From assembly GCA_021846985.1 (NCBI GenBank), contig JAJZVX010000002.1:124001-188000 (forward strand): a stretch of 64,000 nt of DNA, written 5' to 3'. Below are positions 37,447 to 47,217 of the stretch, one piece after another. The stretch's first letter is position 1. Every line of letters begins with the position of its first letter. The DNA is from Acidobacteriota bacterium. Lineage in GTDB: Bacteria; Acidobacteriota; Terriglobia; Terriglobales; Acidobacteriaceae. The notes beneath the pieces are model-generated. The model saw only the letters and a list, made by a program, of their open reading frames with translations. It did not search any database and was not told the DNA's origin. The position numbers and the translations under genes are program-made.

Positions 37447-38751
37447 GTGCAAGAAGGAAAAGCAGCCGAGTCTTCGCAATCGTCTCCGGCGCAGGCCGCG
37501 CGCAGGCCGCGCGTTCATCCGCTGCGGATCGCCATCTTCGGATTTGGCACGGTGGGAAGTTCGGTAGCGCGGATACTGATCGAGTCGAAGCCGGCAGGGC
37601 TGGAGCTGACTCACGTCTTCAACCGCGGTGTTGCGCGCAAGCGTGTGGACTGGGCTCCGGCGAGCGTGGTGTGGAGCGAGGACGCGGAAGCCGTACTGGC
37701 GTCGGACGCCGATGTAATTGTGGAGTTGGCGGGCGGACTGGATCCGGCGGGCGCCTGGGTGCGGCATGCCCTCGAATCCGGCAAAAGTGTCATCACTGCC
37801 AACAAGAAGCTGATCGCGTATCACGGCATCGAACTGGAGCGCCTGGCTGCGTCGAAAGGCGGCCATTTGAAGTATGGGGCTGCCGTGGCTGGCGGTATTC
37901 CGGTGATTCCGGCCATCGAGCAGGGACTTGCGGGTGACCGCATCCAGCGCATCGAGGGAATTCTCAACGGCACTTGCAACTTCATCCTCGGCAAGATGGA
38001 AGAAGGCGCGGAGTATGCGGCGGTGCTGGCCCAGGCGCAGCAGCGCGGCTATGCGGAGGCCGATCCCACTGAAGATGTGGGCGGCTTTGACGCGCGCTCC
38101 AAGCTGGCCATCCTGATGCGGCTGGCGCTGCGCGTGGAAGTGGACCCGGATGAGATTGTGCCGCGGTCCATCACCACCATCTCGGCGGTGGACTTCAGCT
38201 ATGCCCGCGACCTGGGATGCACGATCCGCCAGATCGCGCGCGCGGAAAAGACCGGGGAGCAGGTTTCAGCCACGGTGGGCCCCATGCTCATCGATCGGCG
38301 CTCGCCGCTGGCTTGGTCGCGGGGCACGGAAAACATGGTGATTCTCTCTGGCCACTACGGAGGCGATGTGGTCTTTTCAGGTCATGGCGCGGGCGGCCAT
38401 CCCACCGCGGTGGCCGTGGTGAGCGATCTGATTGCCCTGGCGCACGGTTCGCGCCGCGTGGCCATTCCGTCCTCGCCGGGCAAGGCGAGTGGCGAGTTCG
38501 AGGTGCCGCATTACATCCGCTTCCTGGTGAACGATCGCCCCGGGATCGTGGCCGCCATTACCTCCGCTCTGGCCAAAGAGCAGATCAACATCCGCGCCAT
38601 TGTGCAAAAGCCAGGCTACCCGCAGCATGCGCTGCCATTCGTGGTCACCGTGGAGCCGTGCAGAACCTCAGACCTGCGGCGCGCGCTGGCCAGCATACAG
38701 AATATGGATTGCATGATCGAGCCGCCACTCGACCTCCAGATGCTGGAGTAG
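37447..38751 (+). CDS. hom: homoserine dehydrogenase
   Basis: NAD(P)-dependent reduction of aspartate semialdehyde to homoserine, the branch point to threonine and methionine; 434 residues. Rossmann motif FGFGTVGSSVA (near residue 35), KSVITANKKLIA, GAAVAGGIPVI, GILNGTCNFIL and AEADPTEDVGGFDARSKLAILMRLAL are the family signatures, including the catalytic region. The C-terminal ACT domain (YIRFLVNDRPGIVAAITSALAKEQINI) is the usual feedback site for threonine. The GTG at 37447 with AAGGA upstream is preferred to the frame start at 37351. Preceded by a 161-bp region divergent from the frameshifted gene; no leader or riboswitch was recognised. Confidence 0.93.
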   Translation: MQEGKAAESSQSSPAQAARRPRVHPLRIAIFGFGTVGSSVARILIESKPAGLELTHVFNRGVARKRVDWAPASVVWSEDAEAVLASDADVIVELAGGLDPAGAWVRHALESGKSVITANKKLIAYHGIELERLAASKGGHLKYGAAVAGGIPVIPAIEQGLAGDRIQRIEGILNGTCNFILGKMEEGAEYAAVLAQAQQRGYAEADPTEDVGGFDARSKLAILMRLALRVEVDPDEIVPRSITTISAVDFSYARDLGCTIRQIARAEKTGEQVSATVGPMLIDRRSPLAWSRGTENMVILSGHYGGDVVFSGHGAGGHPTAVAVVSDLIALAHGSRRVAIPSSPGKASGEFEVPHYIRFLVNDRPGIVAAITSALAKEQINIRAIVQKPGYPQHALPFVVTVEPCRTSDLRRALASIQNMDCMIEPPLDLQMLE

Positions 38752-38799
38752 CTGGCGGTAGGATTTCAGCCGGTGCTGCGTGCGAACGCGAGCCGATCC

Positions 38800-39879
38800 T
38801 CATGCCTCGCGGCCGCCGGGCGCCGGACCGGTCGACTCGCGGATCACCAGTTTGGGCGCCATCACAATCTCCGCAGGATATTCCCGCTCGCGGTTGGCGA
38901 TGCGGTCCAGCAACACCTGCGCGCCGCGCTTGCCCATCTCCTGCAAAGGCTGGCGGACAGTCGTGAGCGGCGGCGCGGTGTAGGCGGCGGACTGGATGTC
39001 GTCAAAGCCCACCACCGAAATGTCGCGAGGCACGGAGAGGCCGGCTTCTCGCAGGGCGCGCATGGCGCCAATGGCGGCGATGTCGTTGAAGCAGAAAACG
39101 GCGGTGAAGCTGTGCGTCCTCTCGATCAGCGCCTGCATGGGTTTATAGCCAATCTCGGGCGCCATGGGGTGGTAGCCGGTCTTCATGGACCAGCCGGCGG
39201 AGTCGATGCGCGTCATCAGGGCGGGATCGAGCGCCAGACCCATCTTCCGCGCCACGTGCTGAATCGCCTCCCACCGGAACTCAGAGTCGGAGATGGCTCT
39301 GGGACCGCGCATAAACACGATCTGGCGATGGCCAAGCTGGTAGAGGTGTGTGAGCGCCTGCTCCGCCGCCATGCGATGGTCAAGCACGATATTGGTCACA
39401 TTCTCCGCCGGCGTGTGCGTGGAGATGGCCACCACCGGCACCGGCACTTCCATGTGAGCGGTGGGCGTATTAATCAGCAGAAATCCATCCACGGCGCGCT
39501 CCAGCAGAAGGCGGGGATACATCTCGATAAGATCCTGCTTCCAGTCGTGACACGCGGTGAAGTAGAAGTAACGGGCGCGGGTGAACTCGTCGAGCACGCC
39601 GCTCATGACCTGGGCGAAGTAACCCTCGCTCAGGTCGGGCGCCAGCACACCAACGCTCATCGAGCGGCTCTGGCGCAACGAGCGCGCAAAATAGTTGGGA
39701 CGGTAGTGCAGGCGCTGGGCGGCATCCAGCACGCGGCGGCGGGTTTCCTCCGGAATGGACCTGGCCGAAGGTGAGTTGTTGAGAACCAGCGAGACGGTGG
39801 TCTGGGAAAGCTCCAGATGTTCCGCCAGCATGCGCAAGTTCACATGTCCGGAAGGCGCCGTATTCTTTCCCGTGGGCAT
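38800..39879 (-). CDS. LacI-family transcriptional regulator
   Basis: LacI/GalR-type repressor of 359 residues. The N-terminal helix-turn-helix and hinge: VNLRMLAEHLELSQTTVSLVLN, then EETRRRVLDAAQRLHYRPNYFARSLR. The C-terminal periplasmic-binding-like domain starts with MSVGVLAPDLSEGYF and contains FTAVFCFNDIAAIGAMRALREAGLSVPRDISVVGFDDI. It lies 83 bp downstream of the GH78 gene on the same strand, so it probably controls that glycosidase locally, with a sugar as inducer; the sugar is not readable. No palindromic operator with the usual central CG could be found with confidence in the region upstream of the GH78 gene. Confidence 0.92.
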   Translation of the reverse strand: MPTGKNTAPSGHVNLRMLAEHLELSQTTVSLVLNNSPSARSIPEETRRRVLDAAQRLHYRPNYFARSLRQSRSMSVGVLAPDLSEGYFAQVMSGVLDEFTRARYFYFTACHDWKQDLIEMYPRLLLERAVDGFLLINTPTAHMEVPVPVVAISTHTPAENVTNIVLDHRMAAEQALTHLYQLGHRQIVFMRGPRAISDSEFRWEAIQHVARKMGLALDPALMTRIDSAGWSMKTGYHPMAPEIGYKPMQALIERTHSFTAVFCFNDIAAIGAMRALREAGLSVPRDISVVGFDDIQSAAYTAPPLTTVRQPLQEMGKRGAQVLLDRIANREREYPAEIVMAPKLVIRESTGPAPGGREA

Positions 39880-39962
39880 GTCAGTGTTGTAACACTCCTA
39901 CCATCGGTGGGAACATGGCGGTGCGCCGCGCGTGCAGCGGACGAGCCCCAAGCAAGCTGCGT

Positions 39963-42368
39963 TTAGCGTGCCTGAATGTGGTTGGCTCCCGGCTGGAGCG
40001 GCCATGATTTGCCGTTATAGTCGAACCGGCCGCTAAGTTTGCCGGGCAGGGTAATGGACGCGTCCAACCCAGCGCCCTTGCGATGGTATTCCACTCGAAT
40101 GGTTCCTTCCGGGTGCGGATAGGTAGCGGTGAGAGATGGCAAATTGCCCATATGAGGCGCGATGCGCACGGTGGCGAAGCCCGGACTGGCCGGCTCAATT
40201 CCCGCCACCAGGGTGAGCAGGTCATAGATGGGGTGAGCCGTCCAGGCGTGCGAATCGGAACGCGTGTTGCCAGGTACCTCAGGCCACGTGCTGAAGTGTA
40301 GCGGCAGCAGCTTCCGCCACGCATCGATGGAGCGCAGGTAATCGTTGGCCATGCCGGCGTGTTCCAGAGCCCGCGCCAGGTAAAAGCGGAAGTAGTAGGA
40401 AGCACTCAGCGTGCCGTCGGCGGGAATATCACCGGGATTGATGGCCAGCATGCGGGTCAGCACATCCTTCTGTCGATCCTTGGGAATCACGTCGTAGAGT
40501 ACGGCCAGCACATTCGACTGCTGGCTGAAGTGCTTCTGGTCTGGATTGTCGGCGATCAGCCCGCGCGCGGCGTTCCAGCACTTGCCATAGATGCCGGCAC
40601 GAGCGTACGCGGCGCGCGTCCGGTAGTGGCCGGCCAGAACGTGATCGCCGAGCGCGCTCTCCAGATCCGCGGCGTCTCCCAGCGCCCCCAGGTACTCCAG
40701 CGTGGTGGCGCAGGACTCGTCGTGGCTGTCGTAGGTGGGGATTTCGCCCGTGGAGACCCAGTCTATAAAGCTCCACCAGGAAAGACGGCGCAGCAGGCCG
40801 TCGGGTTGCTCGAAGCGCGAGAACCAGTCGAGCACCGTGCGCGTGCCGGGCAGCAATGCGCGCACCGTTGCCGGATCGGGCCGGTACATCCAGTAGTCAC
40901 GGACCATGCCAATGTAGAGCAGGGAAAACGTGGGAATGAACTGCGACAGGGAGCTGGGATAGCGGCTGTGGGTGACGCCGTCGGGAACCCGCGAGTCGTC
41001 GAAGGCGTGAAGCGCCTGCTTGGCCAGGCGGTCGTCGCCGGCCACGGCGTAAGAGATGAGGGCCTGGATGCGCGTGTCGCCGATGTACTGGAGCTGCTCG
41101 TAGTAGGGCGTGTCCATGTAGGTCTCATGGGCGTCCAGCCGAGCCGTTCTCCAGCTAATCTCCCATATTTTGTCCAGATCGGCATCGCCGGACCGGAAGG
41201 TCGCGCGTTCCACAAATGGATACGCAGTAAACTCAGCAGTCATCGCATCCAGTTGCAGCGGCTCGCCTGCGGTCTGGATGTCGAGGTCCAGGTAGCGCCA
41301 GGTGCGCCACCAGAGCGGCTCAAAGGTGCGGCGCTGGCCGCCGTCGGGCAAAAAGAGGTCCGAGAGGCCGCGGGCCGTGCGATCATCCACGTCGTTGCGG
41401 TCGCCCTTGTGGCCTTCCTTGTCGTAGAGAGCTTCGGAGTAGGTGAGCTGGAGGCGCGCTCCCTTGCCGCCTGAGACGGTCAGCTCCGGGTACGCCGTGG
41501 TCAGCGTCTTGCGGTCCAGGAGGATGTGTACATGGCTGTTGGCGGGAATGGTGACCGGGCCGGATGGGAAGCGGCTCAGGTCAGGGGTGGTGGTGCGCAC
41601 CGGATCGCCGGCACTGGTGGGCGTGTACTCCATGTGGGGAAGACGGTCGGGAACCAGGTCCCAGGCGTTGTTGCCCATCACTTCGGCCGAGTGGGCCACG
41701 TTTTGCCCGCGGAAGATGCTGTCGCGGAGAGGGTCACCAGCCGGAACCCAGGACACACCGCCGTCGGTGGGGCTGTCCCAGTGCCAGTCGTAGTGGGCGG
41801 CATCCACTTCCTCGCCAGGGCCGGAGGCGAAGTACTCCTGCAGCGTCACGGTGGAGCGGCTGAGAATCTTCCGTCCGGGTTCTTCCTCCACCATCCAGCC
41901 GTCCGGAGTGCTGATTGATTCAGGCCCTTTGGCCTCGCTCTCCAGAAGGAACGCGGTGCGGTCGCTCATTTGTGCGATGGGGGCGTAAACGCCGAAGTTC
42001 CACACCGTGGCGGCAATCAGGTTGTCGCCGGTCTTGAGCCAGGGCGCAAGATCGTATAGCTCGTAACGCCAGTGCGTCAGGTCGCCGCGCGCCGGTCCGT
42101 CGCCCACGCGATGGCCGTTCACGTAAAGGATGAAGCGGTTATCGGCGCTCACCCGCACGAAATAGGTGGCGGGAACAACATCCAGGTGCAGTGCGCGCCG
42201 GAAGTGGAGCACCACAGGATCGCGCAAGGGCGCGGTGGGATGCGTGATCCACGAAGCCTTCCACTGCCGCGTGGGCGGGTCCAAAGAGGCATTCGGCTGT
42301 GCGTTGGGTTGGCTGAACAGCGCCTGGGGTGCAAACGCGAGAGCAAGCAGGGCAACGAGGAAGCGCAT
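39963..42368 (-). CDS. GH78-type glycosidase (alpha-L-rhamnosidase-like)
   Basis: Exported glycoside hydrolase of the GH78 (bacterial alpha-L-rhamnosidase) type, 801 residues from the ATG at 42368 with a short signal MRFLVALLALAFAPQALF. Seen in order: a beta-sandwich N-terminal region (QWKASWITHPTAPLRDPVVLHFRR, ADNRFILYVNGHRVGDGPARG); a second beta domain (PFVERATFRSGDADLDKIWEISWRT); the (alpha/alpha)6 catalytic domain (DAHETYMDTPYYEQLQYIGDTRIQALIS with probable catalytic acids, YDSHDESCATTLEYL); and a C-terminal beta cap. It would release rhamnose from plant or bacterial polysaccharide. The frame stays open to 42563 without homology. It forms an operon-like pair with the LacI gene. Confidence 0.85.
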   Translation of the reverse strand: MRFLVALLALAFAPQALFSQPNAQPNASLDPPTRQWKASWITHPTAPLRDPVVLHFRRALHLDVVPATYFVRVSADNRFILYVNGHRVGDGPARGDLTHWRYELYDLAPWLKTGDNLIAATVWNFGVYAPIAQMSDRTAFLLESEAKGPESISTPDGWMVEEEPGRKILSRSTVTLQEYFASGPGEEVDAAHYDWHWDSPTDGGVSWVPAGDPLRDSIFRGQNVAHSAEVMGNNAWDLVPDRLPHMEYTPTSAGDPVRTTTPDLSRFPSGPVTIPANSHVHILLDRKTLTTAYPELTVSGGKGARLQLTYSEALYDKEGHKGDRNDVDDRTARGLSDLFLPDGGQRRTFEPLWWRTWRYLDLDIQTAGEPLQLDAMTAEFTAYPFVERATFRSGDADLDKIWEISWRTARLDAHETYMDTPYYEQLQYIGDTRIQALISYAVAGDDRLAKQALHAFDDSRVPDGVTHSRYPSSLSQFIPTFSLLYIGMVRDYWMYRPDPATVRALLPGTRTVLDWFSRFEQPDGLLRRLSWWSFIDWVSTGEIPTYDSHDESCATTLEYLGALGDAADLESALGDHVLAGHYRTRAAYARAGIYGKCWNAARGLIADNPDQKHFSQQSNVLAVLYDVIPKDRQKDVLTRMLAINPGDIPADGTLSASYYFRFYLARALEHAGMANDYLRSIDAWRKLLPLHFSTWPEVPGNTRSDSHAWTAHPIYDLLTLVAGIEPASPGFATVRIAPHMGNLPSLTATYPHPEGTIRVEYHRKGAGLDASITLPGKLSGRFDYNGKSWPLQPGANHIQAR

Positions 42369-42683
42369 CACGCAAGACCTTTCATTTTTCAGTACCCCAG
42401 CATAAAGGAAAAGGGAAACCAATGGGGAAATTCTTTCAGTTTTTATGTGTTGAGCTTGATTGGAGGCCCGAGGCATCTCGGTGCCAAGCCGCAACCTGGT
42501 GTGAAGCGTATGGACGATGGCTGTTAGCATGGATAGACTCGGAAAAAGACCAGAGTGGAACACGCGACATCCGGATTCGTCTCGATCTGCATCTTCGACA
42601 ATCGTGCCGGATGGCGCAGATAGCTTGCGGCCAAGAGCCGGAACATGAATCCGCCGGTATTCCCGGCACCCAGGAGATATCGC
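42369..42683. other. intergenic region between GH78 and FkbM genes
   Basis: A 315-bp divergent region with somewhat lower GC than the neighbours. It must hold the GH78/lacI promoter on the minus strand. A small palindrome CCGAG-GCAT-CTCGG lies at 42468-42481. An open extension of the FkbM frame (MNPPVFPAP, 42645) has no ribosome site and is probably not translated. No other gene is seen. Confidence 0.4.
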
Positions 42684-43502
42684 ATGTGGAGAGGGATGTT
42701 GTGGAACACCTATGGAGCGCTAGGCCGTTCGCGACTCGCTGTAGCCGCCGCTTTGAAGCTCAGGAACCAGAGCGAGATGCTGCTTGCACGATTCCTTGGG
42801 GAGGATTCCAATGTTCAGGTGAATGGAGAGCACAGGGTGCTGGAGCTCATTGCGGGGTCAGTTGGCACCTTTGTGGATGTTGGCGCAAATGTTGGGAATT
42901 GGAGCCAGGTTCTGTTGGAGATTGGGGGAGCGGAGAAGAAAGGCCTCCTGATTGAGCCATCGAGGGCCGCTTTCCAGAAACTCGAAGAACGCTTCGGTGC
43001 GAATCGGAATTTCCAACTGGTTCGAGCTGCTATGTCGGACGCGGAAGGAGAGGCCCGTTTTTTTGAGGAAAAGAATGCGGGTGAGAAGTCTTTGCTTCTG
43101 GAGTCGTGGTGCGCAGAGGACGCGGAAGGTGTTGCCGTCCGGGTTACGACTGTGGACAGCGAAGTGGCGAAGACCGGCTGGGAATGCGTCGATCTCCTGA
43201 AGATTGATGCTGAAGGTTACGATTTTCATGTAATTCAGGGAGCGAGAAGGTTGCTCAGCAGGCATGGAATCGGAATTGTCCAGTTTGAGTACAACGCACC
43301 CTGGGCTCTGGCCGGAAACACATTGGCGGCTGCTATAAGACTTTTCGAAGGTTACGGATACAAGGTCTACCTGGCGCGAACCACCGGGCTGCACCCGCTC
43401 AACTACGCACGGTGGGGAGAGTTCTACCGCTGCACGAATTTCGTTGCTGTTTCTCCGCGTATGTTTTCCCTGATTAGCCCGCTTTTGCAGCCGGAGATCT
43501 AG
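42684..43502 (+). CDS. FkbM-family methyltransferase
   Basis: SAM-dependent methyltransferase of the FkbM type, 272 residues; the start is chosen at 42684 because AGGAG sits seven bases upstream. Landmarks: SAM-binding FVDVGANVGNWS (about residues 63-74), GLLIEPSRAAFQKLEERFG, and the C-terminal VDLLKIDAEGYDFHVIQGA, which is diagnostic. Members methylate hydroxyl groups of sugars or polyketides, often in glycan or O-antigen loci. It is isolated here, and its base composition is visibly lower in GC than the flanking genes, which may indicate horizontal acquisition. Substrate unknown. Confidence 0.88.
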   Translation: MWRGMLWNTYGALGRSRLAVAAALKLRNQSEMLLARFLGEDSNVQVNGEHRVLELIAGSVGTFVDVGANVGNWSQVLLEIGGAEKKGLLIEPSRAAFQKLEERFGANRNFQLVRAAMSDAEGEARFFEEKNAGEKSLLLESWCAEDAEGVAVRVTTVDSEVAKTGWECVDLLKIDAEGYDFHVIQGARRLLSRHGIGIVQFEYNAPWALAGNTLAAAIRLFEGYGYKVYLARTTGLHPLNYARWGEFYRCTNFVAVSPRMFSLISPLLQPEI

Positions 43503-43747
43503 CCTCGGAGCATTTCCGGAGCATTTCAGCACTTTATCTGTACGGTTCCGGCAAGCCGGGATCGCGGTGACGATTCATCTGGTGGGAGAATGGGGGGTCG
43601 GTTGGGCTCCAAGAAGTCTGCACCGGCAACCGGCCTGCCCAGGAATGGTTGACTTCGTGAAGATATTCGTCTGCATGCACTTGATTTATCGGCATTGTAA
43701 CCTTCTATTCATATTTGACCGCTAGCCTGAAGCTACTGGGAGCCGAC

Positions 43748-44827
43748 GTGTCTGAGATTCGCATTTCCCAAGCGCAAATCCAGTCCGATTCCGACATGGC
43801 CGGCGGAGAATCGGGGGCGCAGACGGCGGAACACGAAGTTTCCGCGGTGCGCAAGTTCCTGATGGCGCGAGGAAACTCGGCGATTGCCGATCGCGTGTTT
43901 CATGGGCTGATGGTGCTCTGCGCACTGAGCATCTTCTTGATTGTGGCCCTGATCCTGTGGCTGTTGATCGCGCGGTCGCAACTGAGCTGGCATACCTTTG
44001 GTCTGAAGTTTTTCTATCGCTCGTTTGCGAATCCCGAGACCGGACAGTCCATGTACTGGGATCCGGTGAACGATCGCTTCAGCGCGGTTCCGTTTGTCTA
44101 CGGCACGCTGGTCACGTCGTTCCTGGCGCTGTTGTTTGCCGTGCCGCTGGCGGTGGGCGTGGCGGTGTTTCTCACGGAGATGTGCCCGCGCTGGCTGCGC
44201 GGGCCGCTGGCTTTTCTGACCGAACTGCTGGCGGCGATTCCCAGCGTGATTTACGGGTTGTGGGCGATTTTTGTTCTGGTGCCGCTTTTGCGCGAGCACG
44301 TCAATCCTGTCCTGATCGGGGCTCTGGGCTGGACTGGCCTGTTTGACAACCAGAATCCCACGGGCCTGGGCTTCTTTGCCTCCGGCGTAATTCTGGCCAT
44401 CATGATTTTGCCCATCGTTTCCTCGCTCACCCGCGAGGTGATGACGGCGGTGCCGCATTCGCAGCGCGAGGCGGTGCTGGCGCTGGGGGCCACGCGCTGG
44501 GAGATGATCCGCATGGGCGTACTGCGCAACGCGCGCATCGGCATTGTGGGCGCCATCATCCTGGGATTGGGCCGCGCCTTGGGCGAAACCATGGCGGTTA
44601 CCATGGTGATCGGCAATACGGCGGAGGTTCACCGGTCGCTGCTGGCAAACGGCAGTTCGATGGCGGCGGTGATTGCCAACGAGTTCACCGAAGCCGTAAG
44701 CGATATGCACCTGAGCGCGCTGATCGAGATTGGTCTGGCGCTGTTCATTGTGACCGTTATCGTGAACGCTTTTGCGCAACTCATGGTGTGGGCAGTGACC
44801 AGGGGAACGCCGTCGCAGGTAAGGTAG
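43748..44827 (+). CDS. pstC: phosphate ABC transporter permease
   Basis: PstC, a membrane subunit of the high-affinity phosphate transporter PstSCAB; about 359 residues. A GTG at 43748 (VSEIRISQ) is preferred because GGGAGCC precedes it, over a TTG at 43715. Hydrophobic helices begin at FHGLMVLCALSIFLIVALILWLL; the insert FGLKFFYRSFANPETGQSMYWDPVNDRFSAVPFVYGTL is longer than in E. coli. Permease motif: LPIVSSLTREVMTAVPHSQREAVLALGATRWEMI (the EAA-loop). First gene of pstC-pstA-pstB-phoU; no pstS precedes it. Confidence 0.93.
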   Translation: MSEIRISQAQIQSDSDMAGGESGAQTAEHEVSAVRKFLMARGNSAIADRVFHGLMVLCALSIFLIVALILWLLIARSQLSWHTFGLKFFYRSFANPETGQSMYWDPVNDRFSAVPFVYGTLVTSFLALLFAVPLAVGVAVFLTEMCPRWLRGPLAFLTELLAAIPSVIYGLWAIFVLVPLLREHVNPVLIGALGWTGLFDNQNPTGLGFFASGVILAIMILPIVSSLTREVMTAVPHSQREAVLALGATRWEMIRMGVLRNARIGIVGAIILGLGRALGETMAVTMVIGNTAEVHRSLLANGSSMAAVIANEFTEAVSDMHLSALIEIGLALFIVTVIVNAFAQLMVWAVTRGTPSQVR

Positions 44828-44892
44828 GGGCAAGGCGGGGCTAGGAACAAGGGCTGGAAAAGAAGGGCAGGCCGGAGGCGAAAGAGGATCGA

Positions 44893-45759
44893 GTGGCGAG
44901 CGAGCACAAATGGAGAGCGTGGATGCGGGCGCTGACCGACCATGCGGTCACGGTGCTTGCCATTCTGGCCACGCTGATCGTGGTGACGCCTTTGCTGGTC
45001 ATCTTCGGTTATCTGGTGTACAAGGGCGCAAGCTCGCTGAATGTGGCTTTCTTTACGCAGACACCCAAGCCGGTGGGCGAGACGAGCGGCGGCATGGCAA
45101 ATGCCATTCTCGGCTCGGCGCTGGTGCTGGCGCTGGCCAGTTTCATCGGGGTGCCCATCGGCATTGGAGGCGGGGTTTATCTGGCGGAGTTTGGGCGTGG
45201 AACCAAGCTGGCCAACGCGGTGCGGTTCACGGCCGACGTGCTGAACGGCGTGCCGTCGATCGTGATGGGTCTGGCGGCCTACTCTCTGGTGGTGATTCCC
45301 CAGCATCACTTTTCGGCTTTTGCGGGCGGCGTGGCGCTGGGCATCATGATGATTCCCACGGTGTGCCGGACGACGGAAGAGATGTTGCTGATGGTGCCCC
45401 ACGCGGTGCGCGAAGCGGCTCTGGGCCTGGGGGTGCCAAACTGGCGTTCGGTGCTTTCCATCAGTGTCAAAACGGCTTCGCCGGGTATTATCACGGGCTG
45501 CATGCTGGCCTTTGCACGGGTGGCGGGAGAAACGGCTCCGCTGCTGTTTACGGCGCTGGGCAACCAGTTCTGGAGCATGAACCTGAATGAGCCCATAGCG
45601 GCGCTGCCGCTGCAGATTTACGTCTATGCGCTGTCGCCCTACGACGACTGGCACCGGCTGGCGTGGGGCGGAGCGCTGGTGCTGATTATCCTGATAGTGC
45701 TGGCCGTGTCGCTGGTGCGGTGGGTAACCAGCCGCGGCGTTTTGAAGGGAGCAAGCTAA
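44893..45759 (+). CDS. pstA: phosphate ABC transporter permease
   Basis: PstA, the second permease subunit, 288 residues from a GTG at 44893 with GAGG upstream. Helices: AVTVLAILATLIVVTPLLVIFGYLVY and others; the EAA-loop reads PTVCRTTEEMLLMVPHAVREAALGLGVPNWRSVL, which docks on PstB. It follows pstC after 65 bp. Its stop codon TAA is directly abutted by the pstB GTG at 45760, so expression is probably coupled. Function with PstC and PstB is inner-membrane phosphate import driven by ATP. Confidence 0.93.
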   Translation: MASEHKWRAWMRALTDHAVTVLAILATLIVVTPLLVIFGYLVYKGASSLNVAFFTQTPKPVGETSGGMANAILGSALVLALASFIGVPIGIGGGVYLAEFGRGTKLANAVRFTADVLNGVPSIVMGLAAYSLVVIPQHHFSAFAGGVALGIMMIPTVCRTTEEMLLMVPHAVREAALGLGVPNWRSVLSISVKTASPGIITGCMLAFARVAGETAPLLFTALGNQFWSMNLNEPIAALPLQIYVYALSPYDDWHRLAWGGALVLIILIVLAVSLVRWVTSRGVLKGAS

Positions 45760-46518
45760 GTGGGTGTAGGCATCGCGGTTTTGAATCTGAATGCGTGGTA
45801 TGGCGCGAATCACACGCTGCAGGATATCAACCTGAACATTCCGGCCAACCACGTCACCGCGTTGATCGGCCCGTCGGGCTGCGGCAAGAGCACCTTTGTG
45901 CGCTGCCTCAACCGCATGCATGAGACCAACCCCATCGCGCGGGTGACCGGCACGGTGCGCATCGGCGACCTGGACATTTACAGAGACTGCAAGCCGGTGC
46001 AGATTCGCCGGCGAGTGGGCATGGTATTCCAGCGCCCCAATCCCTTTCCCACCATGTCGATTTATGACAATGTGTGCGCGGGGCTGAAGCTCAACGGATA
46101 CACCAATCGCCGCGCGCTCGACGAAATTGTGGAGCGGTCGCTGAAGGCTTCTGCGCTGTGGGACGAGGTGAAGGACGATCTGAAGAAGAAATCCGGCGCC
46201 AGCCTTTCGGGCGGCCAGCAGCAGCGGCTCTGCATCGCACGCGCGCTGGCGGTGGATCCGGAAGTGCTGCTGATGGACGAGCCGGCTTCGGCTCTCGATC
46301 CGGTATCGACGGCCAAAATCGAGGATCTCATCTTCGAGTTGAAGTCGCAGTACACGATTGTGATTGTGACCCATAACATGCAGCAGGCAGCCCGCGTGGC
46401 CGAGAAGACGGGCTTCTTCCTGAACGGGCGGATGGTGGAGTTCGATTCCACCCACAAGATCTTCACCAATCCCAGCGACAAGCGGACAGAAGATTACATT
46501 ACAGGCAGGTTCGGATGA
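45760..46518 (+). CDS. pstB: phosphate ABC transporter ATP-binding protein
   Basis: PstB ATPase, 252 residues. Walker [26 protein letters not shown], signature [15 protein letters not shown], Walker [13 protein letters not shown] and switch His [14 protein letters not shown] are all intact, all typical of PstB. GTG start directly after the pstA stop codon. Its last codons overlap the phoU start (ATGA), indicating coupling. The segment [10 protein letters not shown] at the C-terminus is a PstB hallmark. Confidence 0.96.
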   Translation: MGVGIAVLNLNAWYGANHTLQDINLNIPANHVTALIGPSGCGKSTFVRCLNRMHETNPIARVTGTVRIGDLDIYRDCKPVQIRRRVGMVFQRPNPFPTMSIYDNVCAGLKLNGYTNRRALDEIVERSLKASALWDEVKDDLKKKSGASLSGGQQQRLCIARALAVDPEVLLMDEPASALDPVSTAKIEDLIFELKSQYTIVIVTHNMQQAARVAEKTGFFLNGRMVEFDSTHKIFTNPSDKRTEDYITGRFG

Positions 46519-47207
46519 CACGCATACGCTTTCGACAGAGTCTTGAGGATCTGAAAGAACAGTTGCTGGTAATGGCGGGACTGGCCGAACAAGCCATTCA
46601 GCGCGTCATCGAGGCCTATCGCGTCCGCGACCTGTCGATCTGCGACCTGGTGATCCGGAGCGAGGTGGCCATCAACCGGCTCGAGCGCGACATCGATCAG
46701 GCGGCCCTGGACCTGCTGGCGATGGAGCAACCCATGGCCAGCGATCTGCGCTTCATCCTGAGCGTGATCAAGATCAACGCCGACCTGGAGCGCGTGGGCG
46801 ACGCGGCCAAGAGCATCAGCGAGCGCGTGCGCCGCATGGAGAAGATGGCGGCGGTGGAGCTGCCCGTGGATATTCCGCGCATGGCGTTGCTGGCGGCGGA
46901 TATGGTGCGCAAGTGCATCCAGTCTTTCATCGAGGCGGACGCGGAGATGGCGCGCTCGGTGCTGGTGATGGACGACGCCGTGGACGCGATGAATCGCGAG
47001 GCTTACAAGTCGCTGACCCAAGTCATGGAGGAGCAGGGCCATGCCGCGCCGCAGGCTCTCAACGCGCTGATGATCTGCCGCAGCCTGGAGCGCGTGGCCG
47101 ACCATGCCACCAACATCGCCGAAGATGTGGTCTTCTGGGTGCAGGGCGCAGACGTGCGGCACCACAAGAGCGTCAACCTCGGCAGGGACCAGCAAGAGCC
47201 GGCGTAA
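46515..47207 (+). CDS. phoU: phosphate signalling protein
   Basis: PhoU, 230 residues, two three-helix bundles each with a conserved metal-binding motif; here the two copies are seen in [26 protein letters not shown] and [15 protein letters not shown]. It links the Pst transporter to the PhoR-PhoB two-component system and restrains phosphate uptake when phosphate is plentiful. ATG overlaps the pstB stop codon. Its end is separated by only 10 bp from the convergent helicase gene. No phoR or phoB gene is in the window. Confidence 0.95.
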   Translation: MTRIRFRQSLEDLKEQLLVMAGLAEQAIQRVIEAYRVRDLSICDLVIRSEVAINRLERDIDQAALDLLAMEQPMASDLRFILSVIKINADLERVGDAAKSISERVRRMEKMAAVELPVDIPRMALLAADMVRKCIQSFIEADAEMARSVLVMDDAVDAMNREAYKSLTQVMEEQGHAAPQALNALMICRSLERVADHATNIAEDVVFWVQGADVRHHKSVNLGRDQQEPA

Positions 47208-47217
47208 ACGCCTGGAG

